A DNA stretch of 64,000 nt. It comes from Pirellulales bacterium. GTDB taxonomy: Bacteria; Planctomycetota; Planctomycetia; Pirellulales; Thermoguttaceae. Below the pieces are notes generated by a model, which saw only the letters and a list, made by a program, of their open reading frames with translations, ran no database searches and had not been told where the DNA came from. The stretch's first letter is position 1; each line of letters begins with the position of its first letter. Positions 55,789 to 64,000 of this stretch are shown piece after piece. The DNA lies in the NCBI GenBank assembly GCA_016931995.1, contig JAFGDS010000030.1, forward strand, positions 1 to 64,000. Reading direction: 5' to 3'. The translations under genes and the position numbers were made by a program.

Positions 55789-55868
55789 GCCTTGTGGGAG
55801 GCGACTCCCGTCGCCGATGGACCAAAGCCCCAGCTTCGATCGGCGACGGGAGTCGCCTCCCACAAGGC
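55789..55868. repeat. 30-bp perfect inverted repeat before the ABC transporter
   Basis: Arms at 55789-55818 and 55839-55868 are exact inverses over 30 bp, separated by 20 bp; the core reads GTGGGAGGCGACTCCCGTCG. It lies in the 124-bp gap between the DUF1559 stop and the ABC ATPase start. A related partial element lies at 62160-62250 upstream of mntP. Confidence 0.92.
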
Positions 55869-55884
55869 ATCTCAAAGGATACTC

Positions 55885-56661
<777 letters not shown>

Positions 56662-56687
56662 CAACGATCTCGATATTGACTCGGGTG

Positions 56688-56766
56688 CCATGCCCACGCT
56701 TGCCGTGGGCATGTGAATCATGTGAACGCCAAGTCCGGCATGGCCACGCAAGCGTGGCCATGGCAC
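56688..56766. repeat. CATGCCCACG/CCATGGCCACG hairpin pair between ABC subunits
   Basis: Between the ATPase and permease genes (gap of 134 bp) are GCCATGCCCACGCTTGCCGT (about 56690-56709) and GGCATGGCCACGCAAGCGTG (about 56738-56757). They resemble the pair at 29258-29332 in inverse arrangement. The insertion separates two subunit genes that are usually adjacent. Confidence 0.8.
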
Positions 56767-56794
56767 CCAGCGCCGCGCCGGCGGAGGTGCGGGA

Positions 56795-59700
56795 ATGAGG
56801 ATTGCCTCGAAGCTGGCGCTGGCGTACGCGTGGCGGCATCCGGGCCGGATGGCGCTCACGTCGTTGGCGATGATCGCCTCGGCGTGCATCGTGGTTTGGG
56901 TGGTCAGCGGCTACGACGCGCTGACCTCGCAATTCGGCGAACAGGCGACGGAGTACCTTGGGCGATACGACTTCTTCATCGTGCCCGAGGATCCGAACGA
57001 CGCGTCGATCGACGCGGACCTGGTCGCGGCGTTGCGGGAAGATCCGGCCGTGGCGGAAGTCGCGCCGGTCGCGCAGGTCGAGACGCGGTTGGTCAATCTG
57101 AACGCCAAGCCGGGCGGTCCTCGTGGTCAACGCGGCCCCGGCGGACCGGGCAAGCCGCTTGCGGCTTCGCAAACCAAGGGCGCCGGCCCGGGCGGCCGGC
57201 GCGCGCCGGGGCGTCCGGGCTTCCCCATGTTTGGAGGCTCGCCGATGCTCGTGGGCACGGACGCCGAGAATCCGCCGCACCCGCTGGTCGAGGGCCGTTG
57301 GATCGACGTCGCGCACCCCGAGGCCCGCGGCGCCGTGATCGGCACGGGCACGGCCCAGCGGATGCAACTGAAGCTCGGCGACGAGGCGCTGGTGATCTTC
57401 GGCCCGAAGGAGTATCGCATCGTCGTGGCGGGCCTCATCGACGAAGGCCCGTCGCACATGGGCATGGGCCGCTCGATGCGCCCGCCGGCGGCGGAAACCC
57501 CGCGGACCGGCATCGAGGCCGGGCCGGCCTCGTCGGCAATTTATGTGCCGATGTCCCTGGCCCTGCACTTCACGCGGGGCCAGGCGAAGATCAACCTCGT
57601 CAACATCCGGTTGACGCCGGAGGCCAAGCGGCGGGCGGCCCGGTTCCGCGGCGACTGGGAATGGCGCGTCGCCAAGGCTCGGCCGGCCACTTCGATGCTC
57701 GGCGTCGAGGATATCCGCGCGGGCATCGAGGAAGGCATGATGGCCCGCCGCGCCCGACAAGAGGCCTGGGCCGCCACCGGGCTCTCGCTTTTGGCCGCGC
57801 TTTTCATCATCTTCACCACGCTGAGCATGGGTGTGACCGAGCGGGTACGGCAGTTCGCCGTGATGCGGGCCGTCGGGCTTTCGCGCGGGCAAGTGGCCCG
57901 GGTCATTGCCGTCGAAGGAGTAATTTTGGCGCTGATCGGCTGGGGCGGCGGGCTGGTGGCCGGTTGGGGGCTTTTGTCCGTGGTCAGCCGCTCCCGGACG
58001 GGCTTGTTCTCTAGCGGCGCGTCGCTGGGCGGCTGGTGCGTCCTGTTGACCGGCATAAGCGCCTTGGGCGGCGCGATGGCGGCCTCGATTCTTCCGGCGT
58101 GGCGCGCCACGCGCGTCGAGCCGCTCGAGGCCATGTCGCCACGCCGGACCGCGCGGCCCGGCCTGGCGTGGACGACGGCGTTGGGAATCTGCGGACTGGC
58201 CTTGATCGCCGTCAATCCGACGCTGGTTTACGTCGCGTCGGAATCCATGTCCGGCGACAGCGACAGGCTCTACGCCATCCATGCCGCCGTCGGCTGCACG
58301 AGCATGGCCGTGGGGTTTCTGCTCCTGACGCCGGCAACCATCTTGATCGCCGAAGCGGCGCTGGGGCCGCTAGTGGCTCGGCTCTTGGGGCTCGCGCCGC
58401 AACTGCTCCGCATGCAGCTCGGCGGCAACCTGTGGCGGACGCTCGGCACCACTGCGGCGCTGACCGTGGGCCTGGGGCTCTTCGTGGCCATGCAGATCTG
58501 GGGCTACTCGATGCTCGAGCCCTTCAAGCCGGGCGATTGGGTGCCCGACATGTTCGTGGCCATCCAAAGCGGCGGACTTCCCGAGTCGGAACTCGCCGCG
58601 ATCCGCGCCCTTCCCGGCATTCGCGGCCGGCGGTGCATCCCGCTGGCCGTCGAGCAGCCGAAGCTGGCCGCGGACATCACGGGGAGCGAAGGCCACGAGT
58701 CGGTGATCCGGCAGAACAACGTGATCGTGGTCGGCCTCGATCCCCAGGTGGCCCTGGGCGGGACCGACCCGCTCTTGAAGGTCCGCTTCGTCGAAGGCGA
58801 TCCGGAGGAAGCCATCGCCAAGTTGAAGCAAGGCCGCAACTGCATCGTGCCAGACCATTTCCTTCGGGCAACGAAGCTCTCGCTGGGCGATCGATTCTCG
58901 ATGGCGCCGCCCAACGCGCCGTCGAAGCGGGTGGAATACACCATCGTCGGCGCGGTGTCGCTGCCCGGCTGGCACTGGATGACGAAGTTCTCGGGCCTCC
59001 GGCGACGCGAGGGCCGTTCGGCGGCGCTGGTGTTCGCGGATTACGACGCCGTCCGGCGCGATTTCGAGCTGAACCAGGTCAATTTCCTCTGGATGGACGT
59101 GGACGAGGCCTACGGCGCGAAGCACATGCCCGAGGCCCGCAAGGTGGCCGAGCGACTCCAGCAGGAGGCGGCCCAGCGTTCCTTCGGCGGTCCCGCGGGC
59201 GGTCCGCCGAGGATGGTGGTCAAGGAAACATTCGACGCCAGGCGGGCCGCCGTGCTTTTGGTGGGCGACGCCCTTCGGCCGATCGTCGAGCGCTACCTGG
59301 GCGAAGACCAACCGGTCAACGCGCAGGGGATATGGCCCGTGGGCGCGACGATGTTCGGCCAATCCGTGCGCGCAAGCACGCCGGCGCAGGTGGACGCCTT
59401 CATCACGGTACGGGCCAGCGGCATGATTTGGGCTTCGTGCTATCTGCCCCTGGTGACGCTCTTGGTCACTTCGCTCGGCGTGGTGAACACCGTCATGGCG
59501 TCGGTCCGCGCTCGGCGATGGGAGTTTGGCGTTCTCCGGTCGCAGGGCGTCACGCGGTCCGGCCTGGTCCGCATGATTCTGGCCGAAGGCCTTCTGATCG
59601 GACTGATCACTTGCCTGTTGAGTCTGGGGTTCGGCGTCTTTTCCGGCTGGTGCGGGACGGGCATCTCGCAATACGTCAGCTTCTTTGGCGGCCTGGCGCC

Positions 59701-59845
59701 GCCTCTGGTGATTCCGTGGGCGCAACTGTCGATTGGCTTCGGCACGACCATGGGATTGTGTCTACTGGCGGCCCTGTGGCCGGCCATTGTGACCGGCCTG
59801 ACCGAGCCCTTGCGGCTCTTGCAGGCGGGAAGATCGGCGATGTGA
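56795..59845 (+). CDS. FtsX/MacB-type ABC permease with repeat-derived insertion
   Basis: 1016 residues, long for a MacB-type permease (usually about 650) because two FtsX-like halves are present. A first membrane helix (about 21-42), an extracytoplasmic region (about 45-310), then membrane helices near 328-350, 377-400 and 420-440. The second half repeats this (from about 540) and ends with three helices (about 880-1010). Residues about 100-150 are Gly/Pro-rich (GGPRGQRGPGGPGKPLAASQ), and the DNA at 57153-57172 matches a dispersed palindrome seen at 21610-21629, so part of this loop seems to come from an inserted repeat. It forms a transporter with the upstream ATPase. Confidence 0.9.
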   Translation: MRIASKLALAYAWRHPGRMALTSLAMIASACIVVWVVSGYDALTSQFGEQATEYLGRYDFFIVPEDPNDASIDADLVAALREDPAVAEVAPVAQVETRLVNLNAKPGGPRGQRGPGGPGKPLAASQTKGAGPGGRRAPGRPGFPMFGGSPMLVGTDAENPPHPLVEGRWIDVAHPEARGAVIGTGTAQRMQLKLGDEALVIFGPKEYRIVVAGLIDEGPSHMGMGRSMRPPAAETPRTGIEAGPASSAIYVPMSLALHFTRGQAKINLVNIRLTPEAKRRAARFRGDWEWRVAKARPATSMLGVEDIRAGIEEGMMARRARQEAWAATGLSLLAALFIIFTTLSMGVTERVRQFAVMRAVGLSRGQVARVIAVEGVILALIGWGGGLVAGWGLLSVVSRSRTGLFSSGASLGGWCVLLTGISALGGAMAASILPAWRATRVEPLEAMSPRRTARPGLAWTTALGICGLALIAVNPTLVYVASESMSGDSDRLYAIHAAVGCTSMAVGFLLLTPATILIAEAALGPLVARLLGLAPQLLRMQLGGNLWRTLGTTAALTVGLGLFVAMQIWGYSMLEPFKPGDWVPDMFVAIQSGGLPESELAAIRALPGIRGRRCIPLAVEQPKLAADITGSEGHESVIRQNNVIVVGLDPQVALGGTDPLLKVRFVEGDPEEAIAKLKQGRNCIVPDHFLRATKLSLGDRFSMAPPNAPSKRVEYTIVGAVSLPGWHWMTKFSGLRRREGRSAALVFADYDAVRRDFELNQVNFLWMDVDEAYGAKHMPEARKVAERLQQEAAQRSFGGPAGGPPRMVVKETFDARRAAVLLVGDALRPIVERYLGEDQPVNAQGIWPVGATMFGQSVRASTPAQVDAFITVRASGMIWASCYLPLVTLLVTSLGVVNTVMASVRARRWEFGVLRSQGVTRSGLVRMILAEGLLIGLITCLLSLGFGVFSGWCGTGISQYVSFFGGLAPPLVIPWAQLSIGFGTTMGLCLLAALWPAIVTGLTEPLRLLQAGRSAM

Positions 59846-59868
59846 TGCGGTGCAAACACGTCCGACTT

Positions 59869-60201
59869 CTACGTGTCACGACGCTCTACCGGCGTTCCTA
59901 CGTTTTCGAACCTGTTTCGTGTCATGTGGAGTCGCGCCTTATTCGGTACGCTGATACCCGTGCCGCAGTTCCTGAACGTGCAGTCTGTAACTGAGATGAG
60001 ACCAGAAGCCGAATCCGAGGTCAATGGTGATTCAGCTTGTTGCACGTGGTCGCCGCGCGCCACCGAGAAGGAGCTAATCACGCGAATCGCACGGAAGCCA
60101 CATGCTGTACAGTAGATCTCGCAGTCACGATTGTCAATGCTGCGTAGCTCCTCAAACACCTTCGCGCAACTCGTGCAGCGGTATTCATAGAGCGGCATCA
60201 T
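59869..60201 (-). CDS. FmdB-type zinc ribbon fused to a beta-helix-like tail
   Basis: 110 residues. The N-terminus MMPLYEYRCTSCAKVFEELR with DCEIYCTACGFRAI is a FmdB/CxxC regulatory-type zinc ribbon with four cysteines (residues about 9, 12, 31, 34). The C-terminal half, about residues 70-105, contains TDCTFRNCGTGISVPNKARL and MTRNRFENVG, the NxxFxNxGxG pattern of right-handed parallel beta-helix rungs. The join is unusual. Lower GC than neighbours and a HEPN-like gene 5 bp upstream mark a transferred segment. Function unknown; a metal-binding regulator is one possibility. Confidence 0.75.
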   Translation of the reverse strand: MMPLYEYRCTSCAKVFEELRSIDNRDCEIYCTACGFRAIRVISSFSVARGDHVQQAESPLTSDSASGLISVTDCTFRNCGTGISVPNKARLHMTRNRFENVGTPVERRDT

Positions 60202-60206
60202 TCCAC

Positions 60207-60704
60207 CTATGCGTATACGTCCATGCCGACAATGTAGGGAGGGAGCCCTCCCGCGTGCTTTCTAAGGAATGCTGCCATATTCCTCTGATAGTTGGAGGAC
60301 CCCGACTCAACCTGCATCCACTTTCGGACTCCGTGGATCACGTCCATGCAAAACTGAGAAAGATCCACATTCAACGCATCATTGAGGACATTGTTATGAA
60401 GGAAGCTGTTGCGTTCCGACGGAGCCAGGAACAGAATCCTCTGGTACCCAAGACCAGGGTCCTCCGCACGCCCTTGGTGAAGCGCAATACAACGGAACTT
60501 ATAACACGTGGCACCTTTCAGATTCCCGCCGTACATCGGTGATACAAAATCATCAAACCATTTTGTGTACTTCGCGCCAGTCGCTCTTCCATTCGACGAC
60601 GATATTGCACCACAGATATCTGGCAATGCTAGGCAACAAAACAGCGCTAAATAGAAACTGCCAGAGTCGCATGCGGCTTCAATTTGTTCGAGAAACTCGT
60701 CCAT
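60207..60704 (-). CDS. HEPN-like protein with RX4H motif
   Basis: 165 residues, helical. It contains CYKFRCIALHQGRAE, where RCIALH matches the RX4-6H motif of HEPN RNase domains, and the surrounding pattern YLALFCCLALPDICGAISSS plus ATGAKYTKWFDDFV resembles a recurring family of small HEPN-like proteins seen in genomic islands. HEPN proteins often act as toxins, antiphage RNases or accessory subunits. A single 60-base sample is 47% GC. It is 5 bp upstream of, and co-directional with, the zinc-ribbon gene. Catalysis is inferred only from the motif. Confidence 0.75.
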   Translation of the reverse strand: MDEFLEQIEAACDSGSFYLALFCCLALPDICGAISSSNGRATGAKYTKWFDDFVSPMYGGNLKGATCYKFRCIALHQGRAEDPGLGYQRILFLAPSERNSFLHNNVLNDALNVDLSQFCMDVIHGVRKWMQVESGSSNYQRNMAAFLRKHAGGLPPYIVGMDVYA

Positions 60705-60988
60705 GGCCTACGTAGCGACATGGCCGCGATGAGATACCGGGGATGAATCAGCCAATCCGGGCCGCCTCATCCCCCATTTCCTGGTTTCTGGGACAACCTA
60801 AGTCTAACAGTAATGGGGGAAAAGGGCAATCTCCGGTCGATGGCCACGACTTACGACACCGTGACCTCCGCGCGTTGCCCAAATGCGCACGGTAAGCGTA
60901 GGTATGGCACCCTGCAATCGCAGCGGATGCTCCCCTCACCCCCACCCCCTCTCCCGCAGGCGGGAGAGGGGAGGTGTGGATGCCGGCG
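60705..60988. other. Gap downstream of the transglutaminase gene
   Basis: No gene is supported. The end holds CACCCCCACCCCCTCTCCCG and GCAGGCGGGAGAGGGGAGG, a CTCTCCC-type dispersed hairpin just before the transglutaminase stop (60989), which could stop its transcription. AACGCGCACGGTAAGCGTAG-like text at about 60885-60905 recalls the CCACGGCAAGCG family. Confidence 0.5.
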
Positions 60989-61948
60989 TTATTGCCCCAC
61001 TACCTCGCGGACGAATTTCACCTGGGGCTTGCCGCCGGTGGCAGCGCCGGTGACGCGCTCGGGCAGATAGCGGACGAATTCGCGGCGGTTGTCGGGCAGG
61101 CGAAACCAGTCGCCCTTTTGTAGAATCGGACGCAACTCGGGAATGCCGCCGAACGACCGCGTGCCGGCCGCTTGGCACGGGAACCAGTGGCCGCGGCCCT
61201 CCTTGTCCTCGAGGTAAAACTCGGGGTAGCAGTGGCCGGGCACCCACACGGTTCGGGCCGGGATGTCCTTGGCGCGGAGAATCGCGATGAACAGCGACGT
61301 AAGCTCCTCGCAATCGCCCGTGCGATCCCTTAGCGCCGCGACGGCGGTTTTCAGGTCGCCGTTTTTGTATTCGATGTTGTCGCGGACCCAGTCGTAGACG
61401 GCCTCGACCTGCTTCCACGCCGTCTCTTCCTTGACGCCGATCTCGCGGGCCAGGGCGCGGATCTTGGGACTGCGCGATTCGATGTATGGGTTTGCGTTGA
61501 GGAACATCCGCACGTCGACGGGCAGCTTCTTCGGGTTGGGAAGGACGTACTCGCCGGTCTTATCCTCGTCGGGCGGAAGCTGGGCGTGGCGGGTGATCTC
61601 GAACGTGACCAGGGCATTGGCCGTCTGACCGTCGGGTAGACTGCCGATCCGGATCACCATGAGCTTCGGGTTGCCGGCCACGGTCTCGTAGCCGATCTTC
61701 GCGGCGGGCGAGACGTCCTCGTCGACGAGCGCGACCTTTTGCTCGGGCCACTCGACGGGCACCGGCACGTAGCCGACCATGCCGCGGCACGTTCCGCCGC
61801 TGGCGGTGACGATCATGCCGGCCTTCCAACGTTGGGTTTGCGATTCGCCGAGGGTCGCGCCGCCGGCGTCTCCTTCTTTGAATTGTGCCCAAACGGGGCT
61901 CGCCCACGCGGCCAGCCCTAAAACGACCCCGATCAAGGCGTGTCGCAT
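60989..61948 (-). CDS. Exported transglutaminase-like cysteine peptidase-fold protein
   Basis: 319 residues from MRHALIGVVLGLAAWASPVW, a signal peptide with cleavage after VWA. The transglutaminase core is seen in VYDWVRDNIEYKNGDL, TGDCEELTSLFIAILRAKD (nucleophile Cys) and WVPGHCYPEFYLED (His). The usual third Asp is not obvious, the region reading GHWFPCQAAGTRSFGG. Such proteins act as periplasmic proteases or crosslinkers on cell-envelope proteins; many remain untested. It is followed on the plus strand by mntP with a 320-bp divergent gap. Confidence 0.88.
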   Translation of the reverse strand: MRHALIGVVLGLAAWASPVWAQFKEGDAGGATLGESQTQRWKAGMIVTASGGTCRGMVGYVPVPVEWPEQKVALVDEDVSPAAKIGYETVAGNPKLMVIRIGSLPDGQTANALVTFEITRHAQLPPDEDKTGEYVLPNPKKLPVDVRMFLNANPYIESRSPKIRALAREIGVKEETAWKQVEAVYDWVRDNIEYKNGDLKTAVAALRDRTGDCEELTSLFIAILRAKDIPARTVWVPGHCYPEFYLEDKEGRGHWFPCQAAGTRSFGGIPELRPILQKGDWFRLPDNRREFVRYLPERVTGAATGGKPQVKFVREVVGQ

Positions 61949-62269
61949 CGGAAATTCCTTCCCACCTGTTGCAGAACCCGGATATGCCCGATACTTCCAT
62001 TGTAGCCCAGTCCGGCCGGTCGTGCCCATTGGAGGGGACGAATTGGGGGGCAGAGTGCCACTGGCTTTGCCAGTAGCCCCCAAACCCGACGGTGCCACTG
62101 GCTCTGCCAGTGTCGTGCGGATCGGGCGGGCCCCGCACGGGCAGAGCCCGTGGCACACGGGGCGGGCGGCGACGGGAGTCGCCTCCTCCAGGCGTCGGTC
62201 CCATCGGATCGCGGGACGGTTGGCGTCGCGAGGCGACTCCCACACCAGCGGATCGAGCGGAGGTGGACC
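61949..62269. repeat. Repeat-rich divergent gap before mntP
   Basis: CACTGGCTTTGCCAGTAGCC (62059-62078), CACTGGCTCTGCCAGTG (about 62095-62111) and CGGGCAGAGCCCGTGGCAC (about 62139-62157) belong to the CACTGGC family. GACGGGAGTCGCCTCC (62169-62184) and GAGGCGACTCCCAC (about 62230-62243) match the arms of 55789-55868. I looked for a Mn2+-responsive yybP-ykoY riboswitch because mntP follows and did not recognise one. Confidence 0.7.
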
Positions 62270-62830
62270 TTGGGCACGTGGGAGCTGTTGGGAATCGCCG
62301 TCGGGTTGGCGATGGACGCCTTTGCCGTGTCGGTCGCGGCGGGGGTGACGCTCTCCAACGTCACCCCGCGGCACACCTTCCGGCTGGCGTTTCACTTCGG
62401 CCTTTTCCAGTTCCTGATGCCCGTGCTGGGCTGGCTGGCCGGCGCGCGCCTGGCCGGGCAAATCCAGGCGTTCGACCATTGGGTCGCCTTTGGGCTCCTG
62501 GTCTTCGTGGGCTCGAAGATGATGCTCGGCGCACGCCGCGCCGAGGGCCAGGACGACCCGGCCGATCCGACGCGAGGGCTCATGCTGGTCACGCTCTCCG
62601 TGGCCACGAGCATCGACGCCTTGGCCGTGGGGCTTTCGATGGCGTTTTTGCGGATCTCCATCTGGATGCCCGCCGTGGTGATCGGGCTGGTCGCGGCCAC
62701 GCTGAGCACCGTGGGGATCCAATTTGGCCGGCGGCTGGGATCGCGGGTGGGCCAGGCGGCCGAGCTGATCGGCGGCGGCGTGCTCCTGGCGATCGCCGTG
62801 CGAATTTTGCATGCGCACCTAGGCGCATGA
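62270..62830 (+). CDS. mntP: MntP-type manganese exporter
   Basis: 186 residues. The start is a TTG (LGTWELLGIAVGLAMDAF) chosen because GGAGGTGG lies six bases before it; no ATG or GTG is better placed. Six hydrophobic helices cover the protein. MDAFAVSVAAGVTLSN and SVATSIDALAVGLSMAF are the paired signatures of the MntP (DUF204) family, which pumps Mn2+ out of the cytoplasm. Regulation by a Mn2+ riboswitch is common for mntP but was not seen upstream. Confidence 0.92.
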   Translation: MGTWELLGIAVGLAMDAFAVSVAAGVTLSNVTPRHTFRLAFHFGLFQFLMPVLGWLAGARLAGQIQAFDHWVAFGLLVFVGSKMMLGARRAEGQDDPADPTRGLMLVTLSVATSIDALAVGLSMAFLRISIWMPAVVIGLVAATLSTVGIQFGRRLGSRVGQAAELIGGGVLLAIAVRILHAHLGA

Positions 62831-63180
62831 TCTCCCGCGTGGGGTAATCCCCCTGTATCGAGGGGTCATCGGTCGGTAGTCTTTTCCTGGCCATGGCCGG
62901 ACCGGTCGCCATCGCCAGCTTTGGTGGATTCCTGGGATGCCACTTCCCGGGGGCCGAGCTAGATTCTTGAGGGGTCGGACCCGGCCAAAGACGGGTGCGG
63001 GACCTCCCGTCATCCCGCGAACGGGACCCGGCGCGAAGGCGACGGCATCCTGGGCGCGGCGAACACCAGGCAGATCGCCGCGAAAGATTCCGCCGGGGGC
63101 ACACTCCGTTCGCGCAGGGTAAGAGGCCACGTCGGGGCAGTTCGCCTCGCGGAGGAAGATGGGATCCGGGGGCAGGCGCC
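62831..63180. other. Gap between mntP and the next signalling genes
   Basis: 350 bp with no gene I can support. ACGGGTGCGGGACCTCCCGT (about 62991-63010) is a weak inverted stretch. No promoter with consensus hexamers is seen; the gene at 63181 has AGAAGATGGGATCCGGGGGC as its leader end, with GGGGG near the right distance from the ATG. Confidence 0.4.
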
Positions 63181-63924
63181 ATGTACGATCTGAACGTCTT
63201 TTCGATCACGGAGATGACGAACTGCTGCGCGGTGCTGCGCCGCCTGGGGAAGGAGGCGCAGTGCATGGAGGAGGCGGCGCGGCGGGTGGTGGACCATTTA
63301 CAGGAAAGCCTGGTGGACGGGCCGGATGGGCCGCGGGCGATGGTCCTCACGCGGCTGTTCAAAACGCACCCCTACAACGATCTGGACGACGACCTGCGGG
63401 CGTCCGCCCGAGGCGTGCTGGGCGGGGCAGAACCGTCGCCGGATACGCCGTGCCTGACGCTTCTGGCCAGCCGGGGCCAGCGGCCCGAGTGGAATGGGCG
63501 GGAGCATTCGGCGGGCCACAAGGCGATCCCGCTTCCCAGCGCGGAATTGGTGCGGCAGTTCCCGATGGTGTCGAATCTGGTCCGCCAATTTGGCCTGGAG
63601 ATCAATAGCGTTTTGCAGCCCGACCCGAGCTGCCTCGCCGACCTGGACAAGACGACGTACAACGTCTTCCACGTGCCGGAGGCGCTTGGCAGCCCGTTCA
63701 TCCCGGCGCAGGACGACTTCGTGGTTCCGCTGGGTGTGCAATCGGTGATCGGGTTTGGCGGGGTGTTTCCCTCGGGGTGTCTCTTCGCGATCATCATGTT
63801 CTCCCGCGTGAGCGTTCCGCGGGAGACGGCGGATCTGTTCAAGCCGATGGCGCTGGCGGTGAAGGTGGCGCTTTTGCCCTTTGTCGGCGCGGTGTTCTGC
63901 CCAACGGTCTGCCAAGACGGATAG
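63181..63924 (+). CDS. Unknown protein found beside sensor kinases
   Basis: 247 residues, beginning MYDLNVFSITEMTNCCAVL. FKTHPYNDLDDDLRASARG, SAGHKAIPLPSAELVRQFP and VFHVPEALGSPFIPAQDDFV are strongly patterned, conserved-looking blocks, and VIGFGGVFPSGCLFAIIMFS plus FKPMALAVKVALLPF suggest a GAF-like alpha/beta fold. I recall this sequence style upstream of histidine kinases in several phyla but cannot name a domain. It ends nine bases before the start of the next gene, so the two are probably co-transcribed and functionally linked. Confidence 0.8.
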   Translation: MYDLNVFSITEMTNCCAVLRRLGKEAQCMEEAARRVVDHLQESLVDGPDGPRAMVLTRLFKTHPYNDLDDDLRASARGVLGGAEPSPDTPCLTLLASRGQRPEWNGREHSAGHKAIPLPSAELVRQFPMVSNLVRQFGLEINSVLQPDPSCLADLDKTTYNVFHVPEALGSPFIPAQDDFVVPLGVQSVIGFGGVFPSGCLFAIIMFSRVSVPRETADLFKPMALAVKVALLPFVGAVFCPTVCQDG

Positions 63925-63932
63925 GATTGATT

Positions 63933-64000
63933 ATGGCCGAGACGTACATTGAGCACGACGAGGTCGAGAACCTGCGCTGCCAGGTGGGCGCGCTCGAGGA
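63933..64000 (+). CDS. 5' end of a signalling-type gene (partial)
   Basis: Only 22 codons are in the window: MAETYIEHDEVENLRC followed by QVGALE. The helical, acidic opening is consistent with a coiled-coil-starting kinase or regulator. Because the upstream gene of this type usually precedes a histidine kinase, a sensor kinase is likely, but no domain is visible. Confidence 0.5.
   Translation, partial: MAETYIEHDEVENLRCQVGALE

Noticed and set aside
61949-62269. Mn2+ riboswitch (yybP-ykoY) before mntP
   Set aside because: No conserved core loops recognised; the gap is mostly dispersed palindromes.

Overview
The window is high-GC bacterial chromosome that looks like a Planctomycetota genome, probably Pirellulales-like. 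The evidence is a DUF1559 protein with a type IV prepilin leader, a Gfo/Idh/MocA oxidoreductase tail next to sialate acetylesterase and GH106-type polysaccharide enzymes, a Planctomycete-style serine/threonine kinase, an isolated prenyltransferase-barrel protein with a twin-arginine signal, and many short dispersed intergenic inverted repeats. I see no rRNA, tRNA, CRISPR array, transposase or phage gene. Lineage is inferred from gene style, not from a marker gene.

Layout. 1-5.5 kb: oxidoreductase tail, then cydB and cydA (quinol oxidase with short Q-loop), a ZIP-type metal transporter and an MDR quinone reductase, all on the minus strand, separated by repeat-filled gaps. 5.7-11.3 kb: two secreted carbohydrate-active enzymes. 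11.5-16 kb: small Gly/Ser-rich protein, beta-lactamase-fold remnant, PAP2 phosphatase and a DUF4153/4173 membrane protein. 16-21.6 kb: ilvE, mutS, a small membrane protein and a gene broken by a 5-bp duplication. 21.7-26.4 kb: pyrimidine genes pyrB and pyrC, split by a lower-GC restriction-modification pair. 26.8-33.6 kb: CHASE-PAS histidine kinase, GNAT acyltransferase, then a binding-protein/histidine-kinase pair. 33.9-39.2 kb: small proteins, glgC, and a GGDEF protein with a degenerate HD-GYP domain. 39.2-45.5 kb: flagellin-like protein, beta-propeller cytochrome c and glnA with a clear terminator. 46-55.8 kb: glgX, larE, a serine/threonine kinase, cheB, hemerythrin, prenyltransferase-barrel protein and DUF1559 protein. 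55.9-64 kb: MacB-type ABC exporter, a small low-GC pair (FmdB zinc ribbon and a HEPN-like RX4H protein), transglutaminase, mntP-type Mn exporter, and the start of another signalling operon.

How the genes work together. Central metabolism is represented by pyrimidine synthesis (pyrB, pyrC), nitrogen assimilation (glnA, ilvE) and glycogen turnover (glgC, glgX). Microaerobic respiration and oxygen handling appear as cydAB and hemerythrin. Environmental sensing is dense: two complete histidine kinases, GGDEF, CheB and a Ser/Thr kinase, mostly as orphans without their usual partners. The two clearest foreign segments are the restriction-modification insert (about 23.3-25.4 kb) and the low-GC pair at 59.9-60.7 kb.

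The most unusual large-scale property is non-coding. Nearly every intergenic gap over 150 bp carries members of several short repeat families, often arranged as near-perfect or concentric inverted repeats, and one family appears to have entered a coding sequence.
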